Virus record (IMG/VR): IMGVR_UViG_3300021091_000226
Span: 1-34,425 of that record
Length of the DNA: 34,425 bases
Source of the DNA: a virus
Reading direction: 5' to 3' (one strand)
Positions within the stretch are counted from its first letter, which is position 1. Each line of letters starts with the position of its first letter. A program made the position numbers and the translations under genes. This document shows, in pieces, positions 1 through 8,391 of this stretch. Below the pieces are notes generated by a model. That model was not told where the DNA came from. It worked only from the letters and a program-made list of their open reading frames with translations, and ran no database searches.

Positions 1-461
1 ATATTGGTCCCGTGGAGCGGTATTGCGATGACGAAGCCCCAGACACGGACTGGATTCAGTATAATGACAACACGACAGACAGGGTTTTGCAGGCGTCCAC
101 ATGCGGAAGCATAGATTGCGGTTCCGGCCGAGCATCAATACGATGCTATTATGGAAATTGCAGGGTTAGATTTTTTTCCGTCACAAGTATCCATATACCC
201 AAGACGGGACACTGGTATGACCCAGAAAAAGACGATGTTTATCCAGATATCGTCTTTTCAAGCACATACCCAACCGTTGGGTGGCAAACCCAATATATGA
301 CTCAGGGTAGTGGGGAGGGAGCATATCAAAAACACTCAACAAAGGTTACCATTACGGTGGACGGTGTCACAATCCCATCCGGAAGCAGCTGGGGCAGGCC
401 TTACTACGCAGGCGCTCTCGCCGTAACAGACACTTGGACCCTAAAGGAAAGAGACAAATAG
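1..461 (+). CDS. 3' part of an unknown gene, cut by the window edge
   Basis: The frame is open from the first complete codon (position 3) to TAA at 459-461, so the gene begins upstream of the window; the GTG at 12 is probably internal. The 152 or so visible residues contain five cysteines in the first half and many Tyr, Thr and Ser, with beta-type sequence (TKVTITVDGVTIPSG) near the end. I recognise no family. Its position just before the scaffold and capsid genes suggests a virion protein, but this is inference from order only. Confidence 0.6.
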   Translation, partial: IGPVERYCDDEAPDTDWIQYNDNTTDRVLQASTCGSIDCGSGRASIRCYYGNCRVRFFSVTSIHIPKTGHWYDPEKDDVYPDIVFSSTYPTVGWQTQYMTQGSGEGAYQKHSTKVTITVDGVTIPSGSSWGRPYYAGALAVTDTWTLKERDK

Positions 462-523
462 GATACGCGTCGCAAGCTCATAATGTTTTTGCGAGCTACG
501 CCATGTAGCCCAAAAGAATATGC

Positions 524-1576
524 ATGAGCGAAAACACTCCGGCGCAAGCCGAGACAAACACTCAGACGGGCGTTTCTAACGAAACGCAGAACAAGACTGT
601 GGATGTGGCGGCGCTTGATGAGCGCGCCTATCACGAGTTAATCCAGACCTTGGATCCCAAGGCCATCGAAGCCAAACAGGCAGAACCGGTTGCAAAGGAA
701 ACTTCGCAACCCGAAACCCCTGCCGAACAGCCTGCTGAAGCGGCGGAAGCCCCAGAGCCGGCAAAAGCTGAAGAGGCCGAAAAGACCGAGGAAAAGGAGC
801 AGGAGGAACCCAAGGCCGAGGAAATCGCCGAAACTGATCCGGAGGGTCTCCCGGAGAGGATCCGCATCGGAAGCTGGTCAGAGGTTGAGCGAAAGGCCCT
901 GCAAATCAGGGCCCGGAACCCAGACCTCTCTCTAGAACAGGCGATGGAAATGGCCAAAGGCAAGGATCAGGCAGAGCCGGCACAGCAATTGCCGAACCTG
1001 ACTGAGCTGGAAAACGAGCTTGATGCCAAGTCCGCAAAAAGGGCTGAGGCCATCAGAACCCTTGAGTTCGACAAGGCCGCCGACCTTGAGCTCGAAATCA
1101 GCAAACTGCAAAAGGAGCTTCGCAAAGCCGAAAAGCTTGCGGAGCGACAGGAGGAGGCCGAAAGGGTCACACGTCAGGAAACCCTGAATTCCGCCAAGCA
1201 AAAGGCGGTGGAATTCTACCCCGACACGGCCAGAAAGGACTCCGCCCTGACAAAGAAGATGTTCGAAATCTTCGATGTCTTGCAGGACACCCGAAACCCC
1301 CTCATCAGCGATCCCCAAATGCCGTTCAGGCTGGCCCAGATGGCCGCCAACGAACTTGGAATCGCCCCGAGGAACCCGAAGGCCCCCAAGGCCTCCCCTG
1401 CCCCGGCTCCAGCCAAGGTTGCCGCGCCCTCACCAAGCGCCGCCCGACGCAGTCCCACCATTCAACCCGCAAGCGGTAACGCTCGCACCAACACACCCCA
1501 ACAACTAACCGCCTCTGATGTTTTGTCCAAGATTGAGGACGTGGACCAATTCCGCGAACTCATGGCCAAGCTCTGA
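524..1576 (+). CDS. Scaffold-like protein with a UVR-like motif
   Basis: 350 residues, very rich in Glu, Ala, Lys and Pro and probably mostly helical. Residues 50-105 are a low-complexity Glu/Ala/Pro stretch, residues 160-220 a charged coiled coil, and residues 285-325 a Pro/Ala-rich linker before a short helical tail. It lies immediately before the major capsid gene, the usual place of a phage scaffolding protein, and has the matching composition. Residues 162-200 resemble the UVR helical hairpin of UvrB/UvrC (the LEFDKAADLELEI pattern). The start at 524 has only a weak purine-rich upstream sequence. The scaffold role is inferred from position and composition. Confidence 0.65.
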   Translation: MSENTPAQAETNTQTGVSNETQNKTVDVAALDERAYHELIQTLDPKAIEAKQAEPVAKETSQPETPAEQPAEAAEAPEPAKAEEAEKTEEKEQEEPKAEEIAETDPEGLPERIRIGSWSEVERKALQIRARNPDLSLEQAMEMAKGKDQAEPAQQLPNLTELENELDAKSAKRAEAIRTLEFDKAADLELEISKLQKELRKAEKLAERQEEAERVTRQETLNSAKQKAVEFYPDTARKDSALTKKMFEIFDVLQDTRNPLISDPQMPFRLAQMAANELGIAPRNPKAPKASPAPAPAKVAAPSPSAARRSPTIQPASGNARTNTPQQLTASDVLSKIEDVDQFRELMAKL

Positions 1577-1586
1577 GGCTAAATTG

Positions 1587-1594
1587 AAAGGAGG
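1587..1594 (+). promoter_or_regulatory. Strong Shine-Dalgarno site of the capsid gene
   Basis: AAAGGAGG lies 6 bases before the ATG at 1601. It is the strongest ribosome binding site I saw in the window, fits a gene needed in large amounts, and shows that the host ribosome uses anti-SD pairing. Confidence 0.85.
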
Positions 1595-1600
1595 CGATAC

Positions 1601-3124
1601 ATGAGCGTTGCTCTAAATATCCCTACCAACAATTCGACGACTGACTTTACCAGTCAAGCGTCCTCGTTTCTTCCCGAGCTCTGGAAGAAAGGGGTACAAC
1701 TCTCCGAAGCCGCTGAGAACTTCTTCAACCAGTTCGAAGGGCCGACTGAGGGCTACCCTGTTATGTCCATCCGCGACCTGAGTCGCGGCGCTGGATCCAA
1801 GATCACGTTCCGCACGATGGCCCAACTCTACGGAGAGGGCGTCACCGGCGACACGCTGGTCAACGACAACACGGAAGATTTCCGCGTTGGCGCGTACAAC
1901 CTGACCGTTGACTTCCTTCGGCATGCGGTTTCTTACAACCGCCGGCTTGAGGAAAAGACGGCTCTGGCCTCCGAGCTCAAGTCCAACGTCCCCGTGATGC
2001 TGGGCAACTGGCTTGGCCGCATCAAGACCGAGAAGCTGATGAAAATGTTCCTGCACAAAGGCGGGAGCAAGAATTACATCTACGCAAACAACAAATCGAG
2101 CGTTAGCGCCCTGCGTTCCGCCGACGTTGTCAGCTATGATGGCATCATCGCCGCCGGTCAACAGCTTCGCACTCGCGGAGCCCGTCCGGCCACGGTCGCC
2201 ACGATCAACAAGAACAAAATTAACCGCTACGTGGTGGTCTCCACCGGTGAAGGCTTGCTCTCGCTCAAAAGCGAGCCCAAGTACCTCGCCGCTGTTCAGG
2301 CCGCCGCCGCGTCCGAAGGCTACAATGGCGTTCAGTTCACCGGCGGATTCGTCGACCTCGATGGTCACGCGATTCGTCAGTTCAACCCGACCGACCACGA
2401 TGGCTTTGGCGCAATCGGCTCCCCGCTGAACGCAAAGGCCTCCTCTGGCAATGCGGTCAATACGGCCACCGGAACCTCGGCCATCACCCTTCAGGGTGGC
2501 GGCTCGGCCTCCGCCGCCGGCAAGGCTGCGTACTTCAAGCTCTTTTCGGGCTATGCCTATAAGTTCATTGAAGGCGATACCCTGTCGACCGGCGCTGGCT
2601 TCGGCTCCGAACAGGCTGATGGCTTCGTTCTGTTGATCAACCCGACCAATGGGAAATACAACATTTTCCACTACTCGGCCAACAACGGCACGACCCTCAC
2701 GCTGGATCGTACCCTGATCGCGAGCGGAAGCTCCGACACGACCGGTGCATTCCAGCGCAAAACTGCCGCCGATTGGAATACGGCAAACGGCAGCGCGGTG
2801 GCCTCCGCCGTTGCTGACGACCCGTTCCATTCCACCAAAATCACCAACGACTTCCCCGTTGGATCGCTCATTGTTGAGTGCAACTCCAGCGGAGTGGCGA
2901 TTGGCCGCTCTGTCGTTCTTGGTGCCTTGGCCGCCGTGCGCGGTTACGGCTCCCTCGACGGCGAGCGTTCCGAGGAAAATCACGACGGCGAATTCGTGCG
3001 TAAGACCTACATTACGTCGATCTTCGGCCAGAGCCCGTATGTCCGCCCCGATGGCGAACAGCCCAACTACTTGGTGCTGACCCACGCGGTGAACTACGCT
3101 GGTCTGACCCTGCCGACCATCTAA
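1601..3124 (+). CDS. Major capsid protein (DUF4043/N4-type-like)
   Basis: 507 residues. The N-terminal third (FLPELWKKGVQLSEAAENFF, the EGYPVMSIRDLSRGAGSK region, then GRIKTEKLMKMFL near 130-145) resembles the DUF4043/N4-type phage capsid family, as I recall it. The protein forms the icosahedral shell and probably has the HK97 fold. Residues 270-400 are Gly/Ser/Thr-rich and may be a surface insertion. It sits after the scaffold-like gene, has the best ribosome binding site in the window, and is followed by a strong hairpin. The exact family is recalled, not searched. Confidence 0.8.
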   Translation: MSVALNIPTNNSTTDFTSQASSFLPELWKKGVQLSEAAENFFNQFEGPTEGYPVMSIRDLSRGAGSKITFRTMAQLYGEGVTGDTLVNDNTEDFRVGAYNLTVDFLRHAVSYNRRLEEKTALASELKSNVPVMLGNWLGRIKTEKLMKMFLHKGGSKNYIYANNKSSVSALRSADVVSYDGIIAAGQQLRTRGARPATVATINKNKINRYVVVSTGEGLLSLKSEPKYLAAVQAAAASEGYNGVQFTGGFVDLDGHAIRQFNPTDHDGFGAIGSPLNAKASSGNAVNTATGTSAITLQGGGSASAAGKAAYFKLFSGYAYKFIEGDTLSTGAGFGSEQADGFVLLINPTNGKYNIFHYSANNGTTLTLDRTLIASGSSDTTGAFQRKTAADWNTANGSAVASAVADDPFHSTKITNDFPVGSLIVECNSSGVAIGRSVVLGALAAVRGYGSLDGERSEENHDGEFVRKTYITSIFGQSPYVRPDGEQPNYLVLTHAVNYAGLTLPTI

Positions 3125-3137
3125 ATGGTATTGGACT

Positions 3138-3168
3138 GGGTGGGGGAGCCTAAAAAACTCCCCCACCC
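3138..3168 (+). terminator. Strong hairpin after the capsid gene
   Basis: An 11-bp perfect stem (GGGTGGGGGAG with CTCCCCCACCC) closes a 9-base loop 14 bases after the capsid stop. The downstream tract TATCCTTTTC is only partly T-rich. It is probably a partial terminator or mRNA-stabilising hairpin that raises capsid over downstream expression. The next ATG is only 13 bases after the stem. Confidence 0.75.
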
Positions 3169-3180
3169 TATCCTTTTCTG

Positions 3181-3573
3181 ATGAGAGCCATTTGCATCAT
3201 TTTGGGAGGATCCGCACATCTCCCGTATCTGCGTATTCAGGACGCCAAGGGCGCCAACAGAACTTTCGTATACTCGCCCATTCATCGCGCCCACCTCTGG
3301 GATCGTGGCGAACTGGGCCCGGAAGACTCCGCCGACTTGGAGTCCATTCTTTCCGTTCCGAACAAAATTTACATTCCAATCGTAAGGCTAATGAAAGATC
3401 CGGTTTCCGAAACCGAGACGCTGGGATCCTCGCTCCCCGCCATTGAGGCCTATATGACCGCTGAGAAGGTGTTCTCTAGGGACCCGGCAGACTTCAAGGA
3501 CGAGAACCAAAACAGGATTGACGACAGGGTTGAGAAGCCCCGCAAGCGCGGACGCCCACGGAAAAACTCGTGA
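3181..3573 (+). CDS. Small protein downstream of the capsid, basic C-terminus
   Basis: 130 residues, no recognised family. The last dozen residues are strongly basic (KPRKRGRPRKN, AT-hook-like), which could bind packaged DNA or RNA. The ATG at 3181 directly follows the capsid hairpin with no upstream Shine-Dalgarno. A GGGAGGA lies inside the frame at about 3203, but no in-frame start follows it closely, so I kept 3181. The stop overlaps the next gene's GTG (GTGA), so the two are likely translationally coupled. A head or head-tail accessory role is inferred from position. Confidence 0.7.
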   Translation: MRAICIILGGSAHLPYLRIQDAKGANRTFVYSPIHRAHLWDRGELGPEDSADLESILSVPNKIYIPIVRLMKDPVSETETLGSSLPAIEAYMTAEKVFSRDPADFKDENQNRIDDRVEKPRKRGRPRKNS

Positions 3574-4238
3574 AGGTAAACGAAGCCATCGACTCAATGT
3601 ATGAGGTGTTCGGCATCCCGAACAATGCGGCCGCTCCGGACATTATGCGCCGAAGGATTTTCAACGATCTCAACTCAGCCATGCAGTTGCTTTGGACAAA
3701 GGGCCATCGCCTTCTTGACTACTACACCAGAAGCGAAGAGTCGGTAACCATTCCGCCCAATCAAAAGGAAACCCTCCTTAGTGAAAGCATCCAGTCCGTT
3801 CTCGGTCCTGTGCGTCGTGCAGACGGCATGTTGCTTCGCCCAATCAGGACAAGGGGGGAATATGACAACTATGCATCCATTTATGCGGGAAGCATCACGG
3901 CTCTTGCGGGGGCTCCCCCTCAGGCCTATTTCATCGACCAGAATCGCGGAACGGCGCCCGATGCAACTTCCCTCTCAATTCTCGTTGTTCCTGTCCCGAC
4001 TGTTAGCACGGTTCTTGCCCTTGAGGCCTCCCTACGGGCGCCGGCGTTCACAACTGCTGATTACACGGCTCAAACACAAATCCCCATACCCCACAATTAC
4101 GCCGAAACCCTTCTTCTCCCGATTGCTCGGTACCTTGTCTGCTCTTCTCTGTTCTTTGCCGATAAATCCAAGCAGAGGGAACCGCTCTTGAAGGCCGAGT
4201 ATGACAGGGCCATGCAAACCCTATCGGAGGCCGCATGA
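3570..4238 (+). CDS. Phage adaptor-like protein (head-tail connector)
   Basis: 222 residues from GTG at 3570, which overlaps the previous stop. The layout fits phage adaptor proteins of short-tailed phages: an N-terminal helical part (MKVNEAIDSMYEVFGI), a Pro-rich middle (IPIPHNYAETLLLPIARYLV near 170-190) and a final Lys/Arg/Tyr helix ending YDRAMQTL. Such proteins sit under the portal and bridge head and tail. The overlap with the next gene (ATGA) and the position after the capsid support this. Family assignment is from memory. Confidence 0.6.
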   Translation: MKVNEAIDSMYEVFGIPNNAAAPDIMRRRIFNDLNSAMQLLWTKGHRLLDYYTRSEESVTIPPNQKETLLSESIQSVLGPVRRADGMLLRPIRTRGEYDNYASIYAGSITALAGAPPQAYFIDQNRGTAPDATSLSILVVPVPTVSTVLALEASLRAPAFTTADYTAQTQIPIPHNYAETLLLPIARYLVCSSLFFADKSKQREPLLKAEYDRAMQTLSEAA

Positions 4239-5104
4239 CCACATTCCAGCTAGCCCAAAGGGTTCTCTCCTCGACCCCGCTACCGCAAGACCCATCCACC
4301 ATTCCGGCTGACTTGGCCTCAGTTATTGTCGGAGCGATGAACGCCGGCATGGCCCGGTATCATCTTAACGCTCCTAGCGGGAGAAAGGTAACTCCCGTGA
4401 CGGCCTACATAAAGCCGCCCAGAAATTATAGCTCAATATCCCTGACCCAAGGGTCGTATGATTTCACTGGGATTAACGATCTTTCCGCCGATGACATCGG
4501 TGACACGCTCCGCGTTGGGAATAGAAGCTGTCCGCTTGGGCTTGGATCCAAGCTTCGCGAGCCTTGGACCGGGCAAACTGGAACATATCAGGCAGTTCTC
4601 TTTGACGATGTTGTTCCAGTCTACTCGCCCATCCGCAGAATCGAGGGATCCGTAATTTATGACGAAAGATACAGGCTTTCTTACCTCTCCAGCCTTCCCC
4701 TTGAAGAGGATGAGGTTCTTATCCCGAGAAGGTCAAATGTTCCGCAGTATTACTCAATTGAGCATCTTGGAGACGCCATTGGGGGTCCAGTAAGGGCGTT
4801 TGTCAGGGTATATCCGTTCCCGAACGAGCCAGCCACAATAAGGTTTTCCGCAAGCCTAGAGCCCCAGCAATTTTCACTTCAGTCCATATCAACGCCAGCC
4901 GACGTTTATGTCGGGACATTCGATTTGGAGGCATTTGTGATACCCCTGATCCTTTCCGAGTTGGCACAGACAGCCGCTTGGAACCCCAGCCTTGACAGGG
5001 CACTGGCCATCGCGAGGGGGAAGGAAGTTGAGGGATACCTCAGGACCTACCATGAGCCAACCGGATCAAACATCAGCAAAGTGCTAACCCCTGCGGGATA
5101 CTAA
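4235..5104 (+). CDS. Virion structural protein, probable head completion or tail tube
   Basis: 289 residues with a mainly beta and loop sequence (many Pro, Tyr, Ser), no membrane segment and no catalytic motif. It starts with ATG overlapping the adaptor stop (ATGA). The C-terminal third contains a helical stretch (VIPLILSELAQTAAW and LDRALAIARGKEVEGYLRTY) like those seen in head-tail joining proteins. The specific function is unknown; the structural role follows from operon position. Confidence 0.55.
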   Translation: MTTFQLAQRVLSSTPLPQDPSTIPADLASVIVGAMNAGMARYHLNAPSGRKVTPVTAYIKPPRNYSSISLTQGSYDFTGINDLSADDIGDTLRVGNRSCPLGLGSKLREPWTGQTGTYQAVLFDDVVPVYSPIRRIEGSVIYDERYRLSYLSSLPLEEDEVLIPRRSNVPQYYSIEHLGDAIGGPVRAFVRVYPFPNEPATIRFSASLEPQQFSLQSISTPADVYVGTFDLEAFVIPLILSELAQTAAWNPSLDRALAIARGKEVEGYLRTYHEPTGSNISKVLTPAGY

Positions 5105-5105
5105 G

Positions 5106-5909
5106 ATGGCAGTAATATCCCCCATCCTACTAACCTCGGGGCTTGTCACCGATGTCTTGACCAAGATTCGGCGCGGGGTTGCCTTGGCGAGAATGGACAA
5201 TACTGCGGACTTTGCTGCCGGCGTGATGTGCGATCTTCCCGAGAGAATTGATTTTGAGTTAAATCTAGTATCGAAGCATCAGTTTCTAACGAGAGAAATG
5301 GGCATCACGCAAAGCGAAAACTCCATAGACAGCGATATCACGGCAGAAGCAGAGGTTTCCTTGCAAGGCGAGTCCAGTCTTAGCGCTGGAACAAAAAGGC
5401 GAGGAACAGGCTCCGCTACGGCGGAGCTGTCTAGCTCTGAGGTCGGATCGCTTGACGGCGAGGTTCAGCTGGATTCATCAAGCCAATCCAGTTCATCAAG
5501 CCAATCCGGAACACAAACGAGCAAGGATGGGGGCCTTGTTTCGGACCGAGACTCCGACGGGTCAATTCAGGGGCAGGGCGAATCAGAGACAGGGACATCT
5601 GGCGGAAGATCCGGATCATCTTCCGCTGGGAATGACGTTGAGTCCGAAAGCAACCAAGCAACCGGAACAGGCATTGAAACAGACTCCAATAGCGAAGGTG
5701 GAACCGGGACAGACCTTGAGACCACCAATGAAACGAGAAATGGCACCGGAACCACATCAAATACCCAATCAGACAACGAGAGCGATACTGGCACAAAATC
5801 GGACTCATCTCTGGAGTCAGAATGTTCCGACAAATGTCAGCACATGAGAATTAGCAGGAAATACTGGCGTCTTGATGAGGCGACGGGGGCCCTTAATCAG
5901 GCGTCATGA
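5106..5909 (+). CDS. Ser/Gly/Thr-rich protein A with conserved N-terminal domain
   Basis: 267 residues in three parts. Residues 1-65 form an alpha/beta domain (IRRGVALAR, then CDLPERIDFELNLV) shared with the gene at 6837. Residues 75-235 are low-complexity Ser, Gly, Thr, Glu and Asp. A short C-terminal tail (RKYWRLDEATGALNQ) resembles that of the 6837 gene. The N-terminal pattern recalls the Trypco2 (trypsin-co-occurring) domain; I give this low weight. The gene follows the structural block and sits where some short-tailed phages have fibre genes. No signal peptide is seen. Confidence 0.65.
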   Translation: MAVISPILLTSGLVTDVLTKIRRGVALARMDNTADFAAGVMCDLPERIDFELNLVSKHQFLTREMGITQSENSIDSDITAEAEVSLQGESSLSAGTKRRGTGSATAELSSSEVGSLDGEVQLDSSSQSSSSSQSGTQTSKDGGLVSDRDSDGSIQGQGESETGTSGGRSGSSSAGNDVESESNQATGTGIETDSNSEGGTGTDLETTNETRNGTGTTSNTQSDNESDTGTKSDSSLESECSDKCQHMRISRKYWRLDEATGALNQAS

Positions 5910-6568
5910 GTTACACCCTAGCAGACTATCTTAATCAGCAGACCGGAAATTCCGTAAACTCCGGCTCTGGAAGCTCGTCTAATTCCGGATCGACCTCAAG
6001 CTCTGGATCCACAAGCTCATCCACATCCGGATCCACATCCTCATCCAATTCGGGCTCCACCTCGCGAAGTTCAAGCACGTCAAATTCGTCCTCAAGGAGC
6101 GTTAGCTCAAGCACAAGCAACTCCTCCTCCACCTCAAGAAGCCTAAGCAAATCGAGTTCTTCGTCCGGGTCCTCGTCAACATCAAGGAGCGAATCCTCTT
6201 CTGGTAGCAGGTCGACAAGCACAAGCGGATTCAACTCCAAGTCGACAAGCACAAGCTCTTCTGGCTCTAGGTCGTCTAGCTCAAGCACCAGCTCTAGCTC
6301 AAGCACCAGCTCTAGCTCAAGCAAGTCTGGATCAGGCTCTGGGTCGACAAGCTCGAGCAATAGCTCAAGCACAAGCTCCTCCTCAAGTGGGTCTTCGTCC
6401 GGAAGTCGGTCTGGGTCAACAAGCTCTTCTTCGTCGCGCTCAACAAGCACCTCCAGATCAACAAGCGGATCAACCACCAGAACCGAAACAGAGAAGGATG
6501 ACGTGGGATGCGTTGTTAAGTTCAGCGTCCCAATCGTCGTCCAATTCCCCGGAGACGTTCTCCCGTGA
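5906..6568 (+). CDS. Extremely Ser-rich repeat protein
   Basis: 220 residues. Residues 14-192 are almost entirely Ser mixed with Gly, Thr, Asn and Arg, in SGSTSSS-type units. The 13 N-terminal residues (MSYTLADYLNQQT) and the last 30 (DVGCVVKFSVPIVVQF) are ordinary sequence. The Ser codons mix AGC, TCA, TCC, TCG and TCT, so the DNA is not a simple short tandem repeat and the amino-acid pattern appears selected. The gene overlaps both neighbours by 4 bases (ATGA, GTGA). Possible roles are a fibre stalk, a glycosylated display or an adhesive spacer; none is shown by the sequence. Confidence 0.65.
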   Translation: MSYTLADYLNQQTGNSVNSGSGSSSNSGSTSSSGSTSSSTSGSTSSSNSGSTSRSSSTSNSSSRSVSSSTSNSSSTSRSLSKSSSSSGSSSTSRSESSSGSRSTSTSGFNSKSTSTSSSGSRSSSSSTSSSSSTSSSSSKSGSGSGSTSSSNSSSTSSSSSGSSSGSRSGSTSSSSSRSTSTSRSTSGSTTRTETEKDDVGCVVKFSVPIVVQFPGDVLP

Positions 6569-6840
6569 ACATTGACATAGAGATATCGGACATAAGGGAC
6601 CGCCTTCAAACGCAGGGAGAGCGCCTTGCCCGAATGGAGCAAAGGCAGATTCAAATCCACGACTGGCTTCATGGCCACGTTCAAAAACTTGATGAATGTG
6701 AGATGAGGATTGCAGACTTGGAGCGGCAGTCCCACAGCCTGAAAACCAAGCTTTGGCTTGTCGGAGTTGTGGCAGGCGCCGTCGTTTCCGCCATCTGGCA
6801 AGTCCTCTCTGTTAAATTTCAAATGCTTTTCGGAAAATGA
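6565..6840 (+). CDS. Coiled-coil protein with C-terminal membrane anchor
   Basis: 91 residues from GTG at 6565 (GTGA overlap). Residues 5-58 form a charged coiled coil (IRDRLQTQGERLARMEQRQ) and residues 62-82 one transmembrane helix (KLWLVGVVAGAVVSAIW), with a short basic tail. This is the layout of XhlA/BhlA-like lysis accessory proteins. It lies two genes before the lysis cassette. A holin-accessory role is likely but unproven. Confidence 0.6.
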   Translation: MNIDIEISDIRDRLQTQGERLARMEQRQIQIHDWLHGHVQKLDECEMRIADLERQSHSLKTKLWLVGVVAGAVVSAIWQVLSVKFQMLFGK

Positions 6841-7676
6841 ACATAGTTCCACTTGCAGAAGTTGATGGGTTCATAAGGACGGCGCTTGCGGAGGTGCGAA
6901 AAGGCGTTGCCACGGCCAGAAACAACAATCAGGCGAACCCGCTTAACGGGATTATGGTGGACCTTCCGGAGAAAATTGATTTTGAGATGATGGTTGTAAC
7001 TGCGTACCAAACGCTCCTCAAGTCGTCCTCAACAACTGAAACTGTTGCCAGCGGGGATAGGATGTCTGTCGCGGCCGTGGATATTGGCGGTTCCGGGCTT
7101 TCCGAGACATCCGTAGACCTAGAATCAGATGTTGAAACATCTTCCAAGATAAGCGGGGAGCGTGAAGCGGAGACAAGCTCAAACCGCGAATCAACTCAAA
7201 GCTCGGGATTGGATAGCTCCGGAGGATTGGATAGCTCCGGAGAGGCAAATGGAGAAGTCGGGTCATCGTCAGGGGCCGGAACGTCCGGACAATCCTCCCT
7301 TGAGACAAATGCAAATTCAGGATCATCGGATCAATCAGATGTTGAATCAAAAAGAGAATCGGAAAACGGAAATGGTGCGGGAATAGATAGCGAGTCAAAG
7401 GGATCCCAAGGCAGCGGAAGTGAAGTCGACACATATCGCGCGTCTGGAACCGGAAACGTAAGCGGGTCTGAATCGTCCAACGAGCGGAAATCCGGAACAG
7501 GCACAAAAATATCGAATAGGTCCGAGCGAACAACCGGAACAAACCGAACCGCACAATCCGGTCGTGTTTTTGAGCAGAATTCTAGGTTTTCAAGGACATT
7601 CGACCAAGACACAGGAAGGTGGGGTACGCAGGCATTTTCAACCCCGAATGATCCATGCAGACTCAAATGCTCTTAA
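6837..7676 (+). CDS. Ser/Gly/Thr-rich protein B, paralogue of the 5106 gene
   Basis: 279 residues with the same design as the protein at 5106. The N-terminal domain (VRKGVATARNNN, then VDLPEKIDFEMMVV) aligns with its paralogue, residues 60-230 are low-complexity Ser/Gly/Glu/Asn/Thr, and the tail (FSRTFDQDTGRWGTQ) matches the other tail in the pattern aromatic-x-R, D, TG. Two conserved ends with a divergent disordered middle suggest duplication and then rapid change of the linker. The end overlaps the spanin-like gene by 22 bases. A structural or host-contact role is inferred from position; Trypco2-like similarity is tentative. Confidence 0.65.
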   Translation: MNIVPLAEVDGFIRTALAEVRKGVATARNNNQANPLNGIMVDLPEKIDFEMMVVTAYQTLLKSSSTTETVASGDRMSVAAVDIGGSGLSETSVDLESDVETSSKISGEREAETSSNRESTQSSGLDSSGGLDSSGEANGEVGSSSGAGTSGQSSLETNANSGSSDQSDVESKRESENGNGAGIDSESKGSQGSGSEVDTYRASGTGNVSGSESSNERKSGTGTKISNRSERTTGTNRTAQSGRVFEQNSRFSRTFDQDTGRWGTQAFSTPNDPCRLKCS

Positions 7677-8047
7677 TTCTAGCCCTAATCGGGCTTTCCG
7701 GATGCAGCTCGGTATCACACCGGTCTGCCCCTGACTTTAGCGTCGCCGAAACCCGCCTCGAGCAGGCCTACAAGACGGCTGACCCCGAAACAAGAAAACA
7801 CCTAGACGAGGCAAGAAAGCAAATAGCATCCGCCAAAGAACTTTGCCTTACTAATACCGAACAATTGGAACAGGCCGTTAAGGAGCGTAACGATGCGCTC
7901 TCCAAGGCCTCATATTGGAAAGAGAAGCAAAGGAAGGCCCTGAAGGAGCTATGGATTTGGCGCGGGGCCCTAATTGTGGCTGTTCTGTTCTCGCTTAGGG
8001 GCCCCCTGCTCTGGCTGGCCCGAAAATTTGTGGGGATACCTTGGTGA
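7655..8047 (+). CDS. Candidate unimolecular spanin (lipoprotein with C-terminal TM)
   Basis: 130 residues. The N-terminus is a lipoprotein signal with lipobox LSGC at 14-17, so Cys17 would be lipidated. Residues 30-95 are helical and charged (a periplasmic linker). Residues 98-124 hold a hydrophobic C-terminal segment that could anchor in the inner membrane. Outer-membrane lipid anchor plus inner-membrane helix in one chain is the plan of u-spanins such as phage T1 gp11, a protein of similar length. These proteins fuse the two membranes in the last step of Gram-negative lysis. It lies just before the holin-like and endolysin genes. Confidence 0.7.
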   Translation: MQTQMLLILALIGLSGCSSVSHRSAPDFSVAETRLEQAYKTADPETRKHLDEARKQIASAKELCLTNTEQLEQAVKERNDALSKASYWKEKQRKALKELWIWRGALIVAVLFSLRGPLLWLARKFVGIPW

Positions 8048-8391
8048 AACGATTTTTTTCAACGCTTCAGGGGTTTTGGGCTTTCCTAATAGCCGGCATG
8101 GTCTTTTGGTTTTCAGGGCCAATTTTCCAGCAGGTTGACCCAACGGCCGGCGTGTGGGACAGGGGATCAATTCATGGGCTTGCCATTGGGGCCGCAACAT
8201 ATTTCTTGGCTGTATGGCTTGCTTGGCTGGCATTTCAAATCGAGTGGCCCTCGCTGGACAACCACATCGACGAGAACCGCTGGACTCAGGACTGGCGGTC
8301 GGCAACGCCACAGGCGAGGCTTTGGTATTCAATCGCCGTGTGGTCGGTTCTTTTCTTGGGGGCAATTTCATGCCTTCTCTCATGGAGATAG
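8044..8391 (+). CDS. Holin-like membrane protein
   Basis: 115 residues from GTG at 8044, which overlaps the spanin-like stop (GTGA); a TTG one codon earlier is also possible. Three hydrophobic segments lie near residues 8-27, 45-65 and 93-113, with acidic and aromatic loops between. Size, topology and position between spanin and endolysin genes fit a class I-type holin, which would release the endolysin through the inner membrane. The family itself is not recognised. Confidence 0.65.
   Translation: MKRFFSTLQGFWAFLIAGMVFWFSGPIFQQVDPTAGVWDRGSIHGLAIGAATYFLAVWLAWLAFQIEWPSLDNHIDENRWTQDWRSATPQARLWYSIAVWSVLFLGAISCLLSWR

Noticed and set aside
1613-3166. A 517-residue open frame on the minus strand
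   Set aside because: It is antisense to the whole capsid gene, which has family similarity and a strong ribosome site. GC-rich third positions of the capsid gene keep the opposite strand open.
5935-6852. A 305-residue acidic open frame on the minus strand
   Set aside because: It mirrors the Ser-rich gene; complementary Ser codons read as Glu, Asp, Leu and Val. No ribosome site, and the plus-strand genes overlap each other neatly.
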